A DNA stretch of 64,000 nucleotides from Bacteroidales bacterium. GTDB lineage: Bacteria; Bacteroidota; Bacteroidia; Bacteroidales; UBA932. The stretch is from NCBI GenBank assembly GCA_017546605.1, contig JAFYSH010000007.1, forward strand, positions 1 through 64,000. Direction: 5' to 3'. Positions 8,377 to 17,366 of the stretch are shown here, piece by piece (position 1 is the stretch's first letter; the number at the start of each line of letters is the position of its first letter). The notes below the pieces were generated by a model. That model had not been told where the DNA came from and searched no databases. It saw only the letters and a list, made by a program, of their open reading frames with translations. A program made the translations under genes and the position numbers.

Positions 8377-10533
8377 TTAGCCGCGTACCACTTGTTTAAC
8401 CCCTTTGGTGCGGCGGAAGGCGGACAGTACTTTGTCCAAGGCTTGGTTGTTTTCTACGGAGATGACCATGCGTAAATCGTATTCTTCATCGCCGCGTCGG
8501 TTGCGTTTTTCCAGGTTGGAAGAGCGGAGTTGTATCTTGTAACCGTTGAGGATCTCGATTAGCGGTGTCATCACGGGGGGCTCATCGATGACGATCTTCA
8601 ACGTGCATTGGAAACTGCTTGTTTGGATGTCTGATTTCCAACGAACGGCTTGTACCCGGTAGGGGTAACGTTCCAGCAGACGGGTTAGGTTGGGGCAAGA
8701 GATCCGATGGATCTTAATGCCACCTTTGATGGATACAAAGCCCATGACCTCATCTCCAAAGATGGGGTTGCAGCATCTGGCCATGGAGTAATCCACGTTG
8801 CTGAGGCGGTCGCCCAGAATCAGGTAATCTTCTCGGTCGGAATGGCTGTTCTTGGGCGTTTCTTTTTTCAGTATGTCCGCATCGGGTTGCAGGCTGTCCT
8901 TTTCTTCTGGCTCGTCGAATCGGATTTCTTGTAACCAGGCCTTGATGTCCGCCAGCGGAATGTCTTCTTGGGCGATGGCCTTGAATAGGTCGTTGATGGT
9001 TCGTTGTTTGTATTTTTTACAGAGCAGGCTGAGTTCTTCGTTCTCAAGCAAGTCCAATTTCCAGTTTTTAAGTCGGCGGTTCAGCAATTCTTTGCCGTCG
9101 GCTGCCAACTTCAGATCATTTTCATTCAATTTGAGTTTGATCTTGTTGCGGGCTTTCGACGTTGTTACGAAGTTCAACCAGTCTGCCGAAGGCTTTTGGT
9201 TGCGGTTGCTCATGATCTCGATGACATTACCCGTGCGTAGCGGTTCTTTGATCGGGACCACTTTCCCATCAATCTTGGCACCTGAGCATTTGAGGCCTAA
9301 GTTTGTATGTACGGCAAATGCAAAGTCCAGCACCGTAGATCCGGCCGGCAGTCGCTTGAGTTCTCCGGTGGGTGTAAAAACAAAGACCTCGTCTTGTACG
9401 TAATTTGAGATTTGTCGGTAATCCGCATTCCCGCCTTGTTCCAACAGGTGCTTCACCCCTTTGAGCCATTCTTCGATGCTGTTGGTTTTCTTTACACCTT
9501 TGTAGGAGGCATGGGAAGCGGGACCGTTTTCGGCCATCTCGTCCATTCTTCGGGTCCGGATTTGTACCTCGACGTAGCCTTGGTTGTCCACTTGAACGGT
9601 GTTGTGCAGGGATTCATAGCCGTTTGGTTTGGGTTTGGAGATCCAGTCCCGCAACCGTTTGCTGTCGGGGGTAAAACGTTCGGTAACCAGCGAATAAACT
9701 TTCCAGCAAAGATCGCGTTCGATGGTGCGGTCATCCGGTGCATCAATGATCAGACGGATGGCCATCACGTCATAAACCCCTTCAAAAGGCACTTTCTGGG
9801 TCTGCATCTTTTTCCAGATAGACCAGGCTGTCTTGGTTCTGGATTTGTAGGTGAAGGAGATGCCGATTTCTTTGATCCGTTCTTTGAGGGGTTCAATAAA
9901 AGAAACAGCGATGCGTTCGCGTTCGGCTTCGGTGGCCTTGAGCTTGTTGGTGATCGTTCTCCATTGTTCCGGCTCTGTATGGCGGAAGAACAGGTCTTCC
10001 ATTTCACTCTTGATGTGGTAGAGCCCTAACTGGTGGGCTAATGGAATATATAAGAGAATGGTCTCCAGTAGTTTCTGTTGTTGGGAAGACTTGGGTAGCA
10101 GTTCCAGGTTGCGGAGTACTTCCAGACGGTCTGCAAACTTGATGAGAGTAACCCGGGGATCCTTGGAGTAAGAAACGATGAGCCGACGGTAATTCTCGGC
10201 TTCCAATCGGGTGTCTTTCGGGCGGATGGCTGCAATTTTGTTGAGGCATACCGCAATGTTGACAATATCGGCAGGAAACTCCCGTTGGATGGTCTCCAGT
10301 AGTTCGGGTTTGAAGCGGGAGGCTTCGTGCAAAAACAACGCGGCGATGGTGTCCGCTGAAAGACCGGTTTCCAAGGCCAAAATGGAGGCGACTCCCAAGG
10401 GGTGTTCAGTAAAAGGATGGTTGTTTCCCCGTTTCATTCCGGCAAGTGCTTCTTCGGTGTAACGCCATGCTGCCAGGATTGCCTTTTGTTCGTGTACTTC
10501 GTATTGGGCCAGTATGGTTTCTAGTTGGTTCAT
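8377..10533 (-). CDS. RelA/SpoT homolog, (p)ppGpp synthetase with degenerate hydrolase site
   Basis: This is a long RSH enzyme of 718 residues. Order: HD domain (about 25-180), synthetase domain (about 225-345), TGS (VFVFTPTGELKRLPAGS, from about 375), helical region, zinc/RIS module (YSMARCCNPIFGDEV) and C-terminal ACT. The synthetase site looks sound: YDVMAIRLI, PKPNGYESLHNTV and EVQIRT keep the Asp and Glu needed for transfer. The HD domain has lost its signature. H44 and H69 remain, but the HDxxED motif reads H69-E-A-S-R-F. I infer a RelA-like synthetase without hydrolase activity; whether another RSH exists in the genome cannot be seen. It overlaps the uvrB stop by a few bases (ATGA type), implying translational coupling. 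Confidence 0.9.
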   Translation of the reverse strand: MNQLETILAQYEVHEQKAILAAWRYTEEALAGMKRGNNHPFTEHPLGVASILALETGLSADTIAALFLHEASRFKPELLETIQREFPADIVNIAVCLNKIAAIRPKDTRLEAENYRRLIVSYSKDPRVTLIKFADRLEVLRNLELLPKSSQQQKLLETILLYIPLAHQLGLYHIKSEMEDLFFRHTEPEQWRTITNKLKATEAERERIAVSFIEPLKERIKEIGISFTYKSRTKTAWSIWKKMQTQKVPFEGVYDVMAIRLIIDAPDDRTIERDLCWKVYSLVTERFTPDSKRLRDWISKPKPNGYESLHNTVQVDNQGYVEVQIRTRRMDEMAENGPASHASYKGVKKTNSIEEWLKGVKHLLEQGGNADYRQISNYVQDEVFVFTPTGELKRLPAGSTVLDFAFAVHTNLGLKCSGAKIDGKVVPIKEPLRTGNVIEIMSNRNQKPSADWLNFVTTSKARNKIKLKLNENDLKLAADGKELLNRRLKNWKLDLLENEELSLLCKKYKQRTINDLFKAIAQEDIPLADIKAWLQEIRFDEPEEKDSLQPDADILKKETPKNSHSDREDYLILGDRLSNVDYSMARCCNPIFGDEVMGFVSIKGGIKIHRISCPNLTRLLERYPYRVQAVRWKSDIQTSSFQCTLKIVIDEPPVMTPLIEILNGYKIQLRSSNLEKRNRRGDEEYDLRMVISVENNQALDKVLSAFRRTKGVKQVVRG

Positions 10534-12530
10534 CGCATTAGTTTTTGCAGTTCGTACATTTCATCACGGAATTTGGCGGCCCGTAAGAAATCCAGATCCC
10601 GGGCGGCTTCTTCCATCTTTTTGCGCGTGTTTTCGATTGCTTTGGCAAGTTCTTTCGGACTCATCCGAGCAATGATCGGGTCCTCTGCAAGGAACGTGCC
10701 TAAATCGGTAGCGTTGTCGGATTGCTCCGGTTGGTAACCGGCGACCAGACTGTTGCGTTTGTCGTTCTGTACAGCTTTTGGAATGATGCCATGTTCCAGG
10801 TTATGTGCCTGTTGTTTGGCCCTCCGGCGGTTGGTCTCATCAATGGTGCGTTGCATGGATCCGGTAATGGTGTCCGCGTACATCAACACCAACCCGTTCA
10901 AGTTGCGGGCGGCCCGTCCAGCAATCTGGGTCAAGGCGCGGTCAGAGCGCAGAAAACCTTCTTTATCCGCATCCAAAATGGCGACGAGGGATACACTCGG
11001 GAGATCCAATCCTTCCCGTAGCAAGTTGACACCTACCAATACGTCAAATCGTCCGGCTTTAAAATCTTCCAGGATTTCCACCCGTTCCAGGGTGTCCACG
11101 TCGGAGTGGATATAGCGGCAACGGATGTGGTGACCGGTCAGGTATTTTTCCAACTCTTCGGCCATGCGCTTGGTCAAGGTGGTAACCAGCACCCGTTCGT
11201 CTTTCTCGCAGCGGAGGGTGATTTCCTCCAGCAGGTCATCAATCTGGTTTTCGGTCGGACGTACTTCGATCGGGGGATCCAGAAGACCGGTCGGACGAAC
11301 GATCTGTTCCACAATCATGCCTTCCGACTGGTTCAATTCGTAATCGGCCGGGGTGGCACTTACATAAATGCGCTGGCCGAGGATCTGTTCAAATTCGTCA
11401 AATTTCAGAGGACGGTTGTCCGCAGCGGCATCCAGGCGGAAGCCGTATTCGATCAGCACTTCTTTGCGAGAGCGGTCGCCTCCATACATGGCTCGCACTT
11501 GTGGAAGGGTTACGTGACTTTCGTCGATGAAGGTGATGTAGTCGTCCGGAAAATAATCAATCAGGCAGAACGGACGATCACCTTTTTGGCGGCCGTCGAA
11601 GTAGCGTGAGTAGTTTTCAATACCGGGGCAATAGCCCAACTCCTGTATCATTTCCAGGTCGTATTCCACCCGCTTTTTGAGCCGGGCAGCCTCTAGGGGT
11701 TTTCCGTATTCCAGGAAGTTGTTGTATTGCACAGTGAGGTCATCTTGGATCTGACGCACAGCCCGGATGGTGCGTTCTTTTGTGGTGACAAAGAGGTTGG
11801 CCGGATAAATCTTGATCTGATCCACTTGGTCCAATGTGTTACCGGCAACCGGGTCAAACAGTTCAATACTTTCGATTTCGTCGCCAAAGAAGATAATCCG
11901 ACAGGCGGTATCACCATAGGCAAACCACACGTCCACGCAGTCGCCTTTCACACGGAAACTTCCCCGACTAAAGTCCAGGTCATTGCGGGTGTAGAGGGAG
12001 TCAATGAGTGCATAAAGTACTTTGTTCCGGCTGATTCGCTGACCAACACGAAGCTGGGTGGTGTTGGCATGGAAGTCTTCCGGGTTGCCGATTCCATACA
12101 GACAAGAGACACTGGAGATGACAATGACATCCCGCCGACCGGACAATAAGGCAGATGAGGCACGTAGTCGCAGTTTTTCAATCTCATCATTAATGCTCAA
12201 ATCCTTCTCGATGTAGGTGTCCGTTACGGGGAGGTAGGCCTCCGGTTGGTAGTAGTCGTAGTAAGAAACAAAATATTCTACAGCGTTATTTGGAAAAAAA
12301 GCCTTAAATTCGCCGAATAATTGGGCAGCCAGTGTTTTGTTATGACTGAGAATCAGTGCAGGACGTTGCAGTTGCTGGATGACGTTGGCCATTGTGAAGG
12401 TCTTTCCGGATCCGGTGACACCCAGCAAGGTTGCTGCGGGGACGCCTGCCTGTATGGCTTCACACAATTCCCGGATGGCATTCGGTTGATCACCGGCAGG
12501 TTGATAAGGGGATTGGAGATGGAAGGGCAT
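10530..12530 (-). CDS. uvrB: Excinuclease ABC subunit B
   Basis: UvrB is the helicase-like core of nucleotide excision repair that verifies damage and recruits UvrC. The 666-residue protein has Walker A GVTGSGKTFTMANV, the beta-hairpin YYDYYQPEAYLP that clamps DNA, the Walker B region FIDESHVTLPQVRAM, helicase motif VLVTTLTKRMAEEL, motif VI (QIAGRAARN) and a C-terminal UVR domain near residue 625-660 for UvrC contact. It heads the operon uvrB-RSH-uvrA. A promoter with both boxes sits just upstream (12549-12581, minus strand). Confidence 0.97.
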   Translation of the reverse strand: MPFHLQSPYQPAGDQPNAIRELCEAIQAGVPAATLLGVTGSGKTFTMANVIQQLQRPALILSHNKTLAAQLFGEFKAFFPNNAVEYFVSYYDYYQPEAYLPVTDTYIEKDLSINDEIEKLRLRASSALLSGRRDVIVISSVSCLYGIGNPEDFHANTTQLRVGQRISRNKVLYALIDSLYTRNDLDFSRGSFRVKGDCVDVWFAYGDTACRIIFFGDEIESIELFDPVAGNTLDQVDQIKIYPANLFVTTKERTIRAVRQIQDDLTVQYNNFLEYGKPLEAARLKKRVEYDLEMIQELGYCPGIENYSRYFDGRQKGDRPFCLIDYFPDDYITFIDESHVTLPQVRAMYGGDRSRKEVLIEYGFRLDAAADNRPLKFDEFEQILGQRIYVSATPADYELNQSEGMIVEQIVRPTGLLDPPIEVRPTENQIDDLLEEITLRCEKDERVLVTTLTKRMAEELEKYLTGHHIRCRYIHSDVDTLERVEILEDFKAGRFDVLVGVNLLREGLDLPSVSLVAILDADKEGFLRSDRALTQIAGRAARNLNGLVLMYADTITGSMQRTIDETNRRRAKQQAHNLEHGIIPKAVQNDKRNSLVAGYQPEQSDNATDLGTFLAEDPIIARMSPKELAKAIENTRKKMEEAARDLDFLRAAKFRDEMYELQKLMR

Positions 12531-12545
12531 ACGGCAGTTATTTTA

Positions 12546-12575
12546 TTGCAAAGTTAACATTTGGCTTGATATTTG
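12546..12575 (+). promoter_or_regulatory. Probable eno promoter
   Basis: TTG (12546-12548), 19 bases, then GATATTTG (12568-12575), one mismatch from TAnnTTTG. It gives a leader of about 40 bases before eno and physically overlaps the uvrB promoter. Confidence 0.35.
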
Positions 12576-12581
12576 CTCAAA
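12549..12581 (-). promoter_or_regulatory. Promoter of the uvrB-RSH-uvrA operon
   Basis: On the minus strand TTTG (12578-12581) is followed after 21 bases by TAACTTTG (12549-12556), a full match to the Bacteroidetes two-box consensus, about 20 bases before the uvrB ATG. It overlaps the probable eno promoter on the other strand. Confidence 0.65.
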
Positions 12582-12611
12582 AGGAGCGCTAGAATTTTTT
12601 GTAAAACCTAA

Positions 12612-13895
<1,284 letters not shown>

Positions 13896-13925
13896 TCCAC
13901 GCATTGTGACATGCATACGAAGAAG

Positions 13926-13955
13926 TGACCAGTCCCAAGAGGTCTGGTCATTTCT
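13926..13955 (+). terminator. Weak hairpin after eno
   Basis: TGACCAG (13927-13933) pairs with CTGGTCA (13945-13951) around an 11-base loop, followed by only a short T stretch. It may end or attenuate the eno transcript before the alcohol dehydrogenase gene. Confidence 0.4.
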
Positions 13956-13982
13956 CATACTAAAACTTAACCTAGAACAACG

Positions 13983-15128
13983 ATGAACAACTTTGAATAT
14001 TGCAATCCGACCCGTCTGGTCTTCGGAAAGGGACAGATTGAAAAATTGGCCAAACTGGTTCCGCTGCACAGCCGCGTGATGATTACCTTTGGTGGTGGCA
14101 GTGTGAAACGCAATGGTGTCTATGAAGCCGTGAAGATGGCATTGCACGAACATAAGTGCATTGAATTTTGGGGAATTGAGCCCAATCCTTCGGTAGAGAC
14201 GTTACGTAAGGCCGTTGAGTTGGGTAAAGAGCGCCAAGTTGATTTTCTGCTAGCCGTAGGTGGCGGCTCGGTATTGGATGGAACCAAATTGATTGCAGCA
14301 GCATTGGCTCAGCCGGATCTGGATCCTTGGGATTTGGTGCTGCAAGGTCGATCAACCACCAGCATTCCCTTTGCTTGCGTGATGACGCTGCCGGCTACCG
14401 GATCAGAAATGAACTGTGGAGCAGTGATTTCCTGTCAGAAGACCAATGAGAAGCGTTCTTTCTATTCAAATTATCCGGTCTTTTCCATTTTGGACCCTCA
14501 GGTTACTTTTTCGTTGCCGCTGCATCAAATTGCTTGTGGCTTGACGGATATTTTCGTCCACGTATTGGAACAATACCTGACAACGCCGGGACAGTCTCGT
14601 CCAATGGATCGTTGGGCGGAAGGTTTGCTGTTGACGATTCTGGAAATAGCACCGAAGATCTGGAACAATCCCCACGATTATAATTTGATGTCTGACTACA
14701 TGTTATCAGCAACTTTGGCTTTGAACGACATGATTCGTATGGGGGTGACGCAGGACTGGAGTACGCACATGATTGGTCATGAGTTGACGGCTTTGTGCGG
14801 GATTGCCCACGGCGCGTCTTTGGCTTTGGTAATGCCGGGAACGATGCGTGTTCTTAGAGATCAGAAATGGGGTAAATTGCTGCAATATGCCGAACGCATT
14901 TGGGGCTTGACCGACGGTGATGACGAAGATATTATTGATCGGGCCATTGCTGAAACAGAAGCCTTCTTTCAATCCTTGGGGCTGGCAACGCGCCTTAGTG
15001 ATGCGGGAATTTCTGATCAGGTGATTGATATCATTGCCCGTCGCTTTGATGAAGCTGGCGTAGCTTATGGCGAAGCGAAAAATGTGAATGGCGAAATGGT
15101 CAGGAAGATATTGCTGAATTGCAAGTAA
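13983..15128 (+). CDS. Iron-containing alcohol dehydrogenase (YqhD/BDH type)
   Basis: The 381-residue enzyme belongs to the group III, metal-dependent alcohol dehydrogenases that reduce aldehydes with NAD(P)H. The start NPTRLVFGKGQIEKL and cofactor loop LAVGGGSVLDGTKLIA are characteristic of the YqhD/butanol dehydrogenase branch. Metal ligands are the Asp and His in GLTDIFVHVLEQY and the two His in MIGHELTALCGIAHGASLA. The probable role is aldehyde reduction in fermentation or detoxification. It stands between eno and a convergent minus-strand operon. Family is sure, substrate and cofactor are not. Confidence 0.92.
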   Translation: MNNFEYCNPTRLVFGKGQIEKLAKLVPLHSRVMITFGGGSVKRNGVYEAVKMALHEHKCIEFWGIEPNPSVETLRKAVELGKERQVDFLLAVGGGSVLDGTKLIAAALAQPDLDPWDLVLQGRSTTSIPFACVMTLPATGSEMNCGAVISCQKTNEKRSFYSNYPVFSILDPQVTFSLPLHQIACGLTDIFVHVLEQYLTTPGQSRPMDRWAEGLLLTILEIAPKIWNNPHDYNLMSDYMLSATLALNDMIRMGVTQDWSTHMIGHELTALCGIAHGASLALVMPGTMRVLRDQKWGKLLQYAERIWGLTDGDDEDIIDRAIAETEAFFQSLGLATRLSDAGISDQVIDIIARRFDEAGVAYGEAKNVNGEMVRKILLNCK

Positions 15129-15146
15129 TCGTCCATCTATAAGGAA

Positions 15147-16001
15147 CTACCAGTATTCACCGGGGAATAGTTCCAGTGCACGTTCTATCCAGAAGGCTTC
15201 TTGTGAAGAGGGAGCCTTCTGTTTGTATAGGCCGAGCAACATTTCTAAATAAAGAACGAGGATTTCACTCTCAGCCACCAAACCATAGGTCTCCTTGTCC
15301 GGGTCAATGTGCCAGGCTCGGCAGAAGTTGTGCATCTGGGTTTCGTTCAGCAGCGCTGCATCGTTGGCAGCCAGGTTGATATAAAAAAGAATTTGGTCTT
15401 TTTCCAAGTAGGCCGGCATCAAGCCGCCACTGATGGAGAGTGGAAGGATATTCAAACCACAGAGCCGGGCAAATAGAAAGTACAAGACGGTCATTACGGC
15501 CGGATTGCAGGCTTTATCCTCCAACGCATTCAAAATGGATGCATATTTTAACGACTGCATCTGAGGATCTTCCAAATGGAACCCCAATCGTTGGTAAAAG
15601 ATGTGGTTGAATAGGTTGACGTTTTCAAAACCGGTTCGTTGCTCATTGAGTTCGAGCAGAAAATCACGAGCGAGCAACAGGATCTTCCGATGAAAGTCCT
15701 CAAATTTTAGGTCGGGCGTCAGGAGTCTGCAAATGAGGTAGATGCCCTCGACCAGGGAGGCATCGTCTTGCCGACGGGCAAGGCGGTCCAAAGACTCCAA
15801 GGATAGTTCCCTGGAAATCCTGGGGTAATGCCGTTGCAGTCGTTTGCGGCGTTCGCCGACGGGCTCGTTGTGGCAAAGACGATCCAAGTCCACCAAAATG
15901 GATTCTCCCCGACCCAAAATCTTTTGGAGAATCCGTTTGTTGGCGACAGGATCCTGATCCTCCAAAAGAAGGATCAGGCTACTCAATTGCTGGTTGTCCA
16001 T
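15147..16001 (-). CDS. SirB1/transglutaminase-like core2 family protein
   Basis: The 284-residue soluble protein resembles the SirB1 family (Transglut_core2). The conserved block sits around residues 160-205: DKACNPAVMTVLYFLFARLCGLNILPLSISGGLMPAYL, which matches the usual NPxxLSxLYxxxAxRxGL...GH layout only loosely. The catalytic-type Cys and His of true transglutaminases are not evident, so enzymatic activity is doubtful. The N-terminal half is helical and charged. It starts one base after the stop of the nucleoside phosphorylase gene, so the two form a tight operon, but I know no functional link between them. Confidence 0.65.
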   Translation of the reverse strand: MDNQQLSSLILLLEDQDPVANKRILQKILGRGESILVDLDRLCHNEPVGERRKRLQRHYPRISRELSLESLDRLARRQDDASLVEGIYLICRLLTPDLKFEDFHRKILLLARDFLLELNEQRTGFENVNLFNHIFYQRLGFHLEDPQMQSLKYASILNALEDKACNPAVMTVLYFLFARLCGLNILPLSISGGLMPAYLEKDQILFYINLAANDAALLNETQMHNFCRAWHIDPDKETYGLVAESEILVLYLEMLLGLYKQKAPSSQEAFWIERALELFPGEYW

Positions 16002-16002
16002 G

Positions 16003-16869
16003 TTAGCGGGTTAGGCAATCCAATGAAAGTTGAACCAGCTCCCGAACTTTGGGTTGATAGTCCGTGTTGCTTTCGCCTAGGTGGCGATTGGCAATAACGC
16101 AGCAGACAGTGGCTGCATCGTGTCCCAAGTGAGTCGCCAGGCCAGCCAGCGCGGAGCCTTCCATCTCAAAGTTGGTGATGCGGTATCCTTTGTGAACAAA
16201 AGTCTCGAAAGATTCAATCATATCCGGCATTGCCAAAGGTTGGCGAAGAATACGACCTTGAGGGCCGTAGAATCCTGATGCGGAAATGGTGACCCCAAAA
16301 ATGGTGTGTTCCCGGAACCGTTCGGTCAGTGAGTCTGAGGCTCGGATAAAATAGGGGACCGGTAAATAGGGGGCCCAATGGCAATGTTGCATGAACGGCT
16401 CTTCAAAGTCTTTTTCGACAATGTTGTCCCGATGAGCATACCAGTTCAACAAGCCGTCGCAACCAACGGAGATTTCTGAGAAAACGAAGGATCCGAGCGG
16501 AATATCTGGTTGGATGGCTCCGCAAGTACCGATGCGGAGCAGGGTGAGTTTGCGGTGTTCTTTTTTGATTTCCCGTGTTTGGAAATCGATGTTGGCCAAG
16601 GCGTCAAGCTCATTGACCACGATATCAATGTTATCGCAACCGATACCAGTGGACAGCGCCGTAATGCGTTTTCCTCGGTAGGTGCCCGTTACAAAACGAA
16701 ATTCTCGGGAGGCGGCTTCTGCTTCCCGATTTTCAAAGAAGGAAGCGACCATTTCAACGCGGCCCGGGTCTCCAACCAGGATGACCGTATCGGCTAATTC
16801 TTCCGGTTTGATGTGCAGGTGGAATATAGACCCGTCTGCATTGATGATAAGTTCTGAAGATGCGATCAT
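16003..16869 (-). CDS. Nucleoside phosphorylase (PNP/UDP family)
   Basis: This protein of 288 residues fits the hexameric phosphorylases that split nucleosides with phosphate for base salvage. I chose the ATG at 16867-16869 (MIASSELIINADG); 22 upstream codons cover the promoter. Signature pieces are VILVGDPGRVEMVASFF (phosphate loop), ALSTGIGCDNIDIVVNEL, LRIGTCGAIQPDIPLGSFV and the ribose-binding TNFEMEGSALAGLA. The layout HIKPEELADTVILVGDPGR resembles uridine phosphorylases, but its specificity cannot be read directly. It is the first gene of an operon with the SirB1-like gene and diverges from the DUF4293 gene. Confidence 0.88.
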   Translation of the reverse strand: MIASSELIINADGSIFHLHIKPEELADTVILVGDPGRVEMVASFFENREAEAASREFRFVTGTYRGKRITALSTGIGCDNIDIVVNELDALANIDFQTREIKKEHRKLTLLRIGTCGAIQPDIPLGSFVFSEISVGCDGLLNWYAHRDNIVEKDFEEPFMQHCHWAPYLPVPYFIRASDSLTERFREHTIFGVTISASGFYGPQGRILRQPLAMPDMIESFETFVHKGYRITNFEMEGSALAGLATHLGHDAATVCCVIANRHLGESNTDYQPKVRELVQLSLDCLTR

Positions 16870-16893
16870 ACTACAATCTGTTCTATTAAAAAT

Positions 16894-16901
16894 CAAATGT
16901 A
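16894..16901 (-). promoter_or_regulatory. -7 box for the nucleoside phosphorylase operon
   Basis: TACATTTG on the minus strand, a full consensus match, 25 bases before the chosen ATG. This supports that start over the longer frame. Confidence 0.5.
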
Positions 16902-16913
16902 CGAAATAATTTC

Positions 16914-16921
16914 TATTTTTG
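16914..16921 (+). promoter_or_regulatory. -7 box for the DUF4293 gene
   Basis: TATTTTTG, a full consensus match, 30 bases before the ATG at 16952. It supports the shorter start. Confidence 0.5.
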
Positions 16922-16951
16922 TTGCCCCGATTCAATGGGAAGTTTACGATT

Positions 16952-17365
16952 ATGATACAACGAATACAAAGTCTATTCCTTTTTGTGGCAGCCGGCCTGC
17001 TTTTGTCCTTGTTTTTTGTTCCGATGATCCAATTGATGGATGGTCAGACCATCCGTTACATCGAACGTTATGACATGCTGGTCTTTTTGATTACGACCTT
17101 TGCGCTGGCGGTAACCACTTTCTGTTCCTATAAAAACCGGATGTTACAAATTCGTCTTTGCGTGTTGAATGCTCTGATTCTGTTGGGATGGCAAGTTTTG
17201 ATTGCTGTACTGTACTTCAAACGGGAACCGGTGATGATTTATTCCTTGACCGCAGTTTTCCCGGTAGTTGCTGGAGTGCTGACTTTCTTGGCATTGCGCT
17301 ACATCAGCCGTGATGAGGCGATGATTCGTGCGGCATCCCGTTTGCGTGGCGGTAAACGCAGGTAG
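16952..17365 (+). CDS. DUF4293-family membrane protein
   Basis: The 137-residue protein begins MIQRIQSLFLFVAAGLLLSL, the typical opening of the Bacteroidetes DUF4293 family. It has four predicted membrane helices (about 5-25, 40-60, 66-88, 96-117) and a basic tail rich in Arg (SRLRGGKRR). Function is unknown. The start is the ATG at 16952, downstream of the -7 box; the frame's earlier ATG lies on top of that box. It converges with the TPR gene one base away. Confidence 0.85.
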   Translation: MIQRIQSLFLFVAAGLLLSLFFVPMIQLMDGQTIRYIERYDMLVFLITTFALAVTTFCSYKNRMLQIRLCVLNALILLGWQVLIAVLYFKREPVMIYSLTAVFPVVAGVLTFLALRYISRDEAMIRAASRLRGGKRR

Positions 17366-17366
17366 G

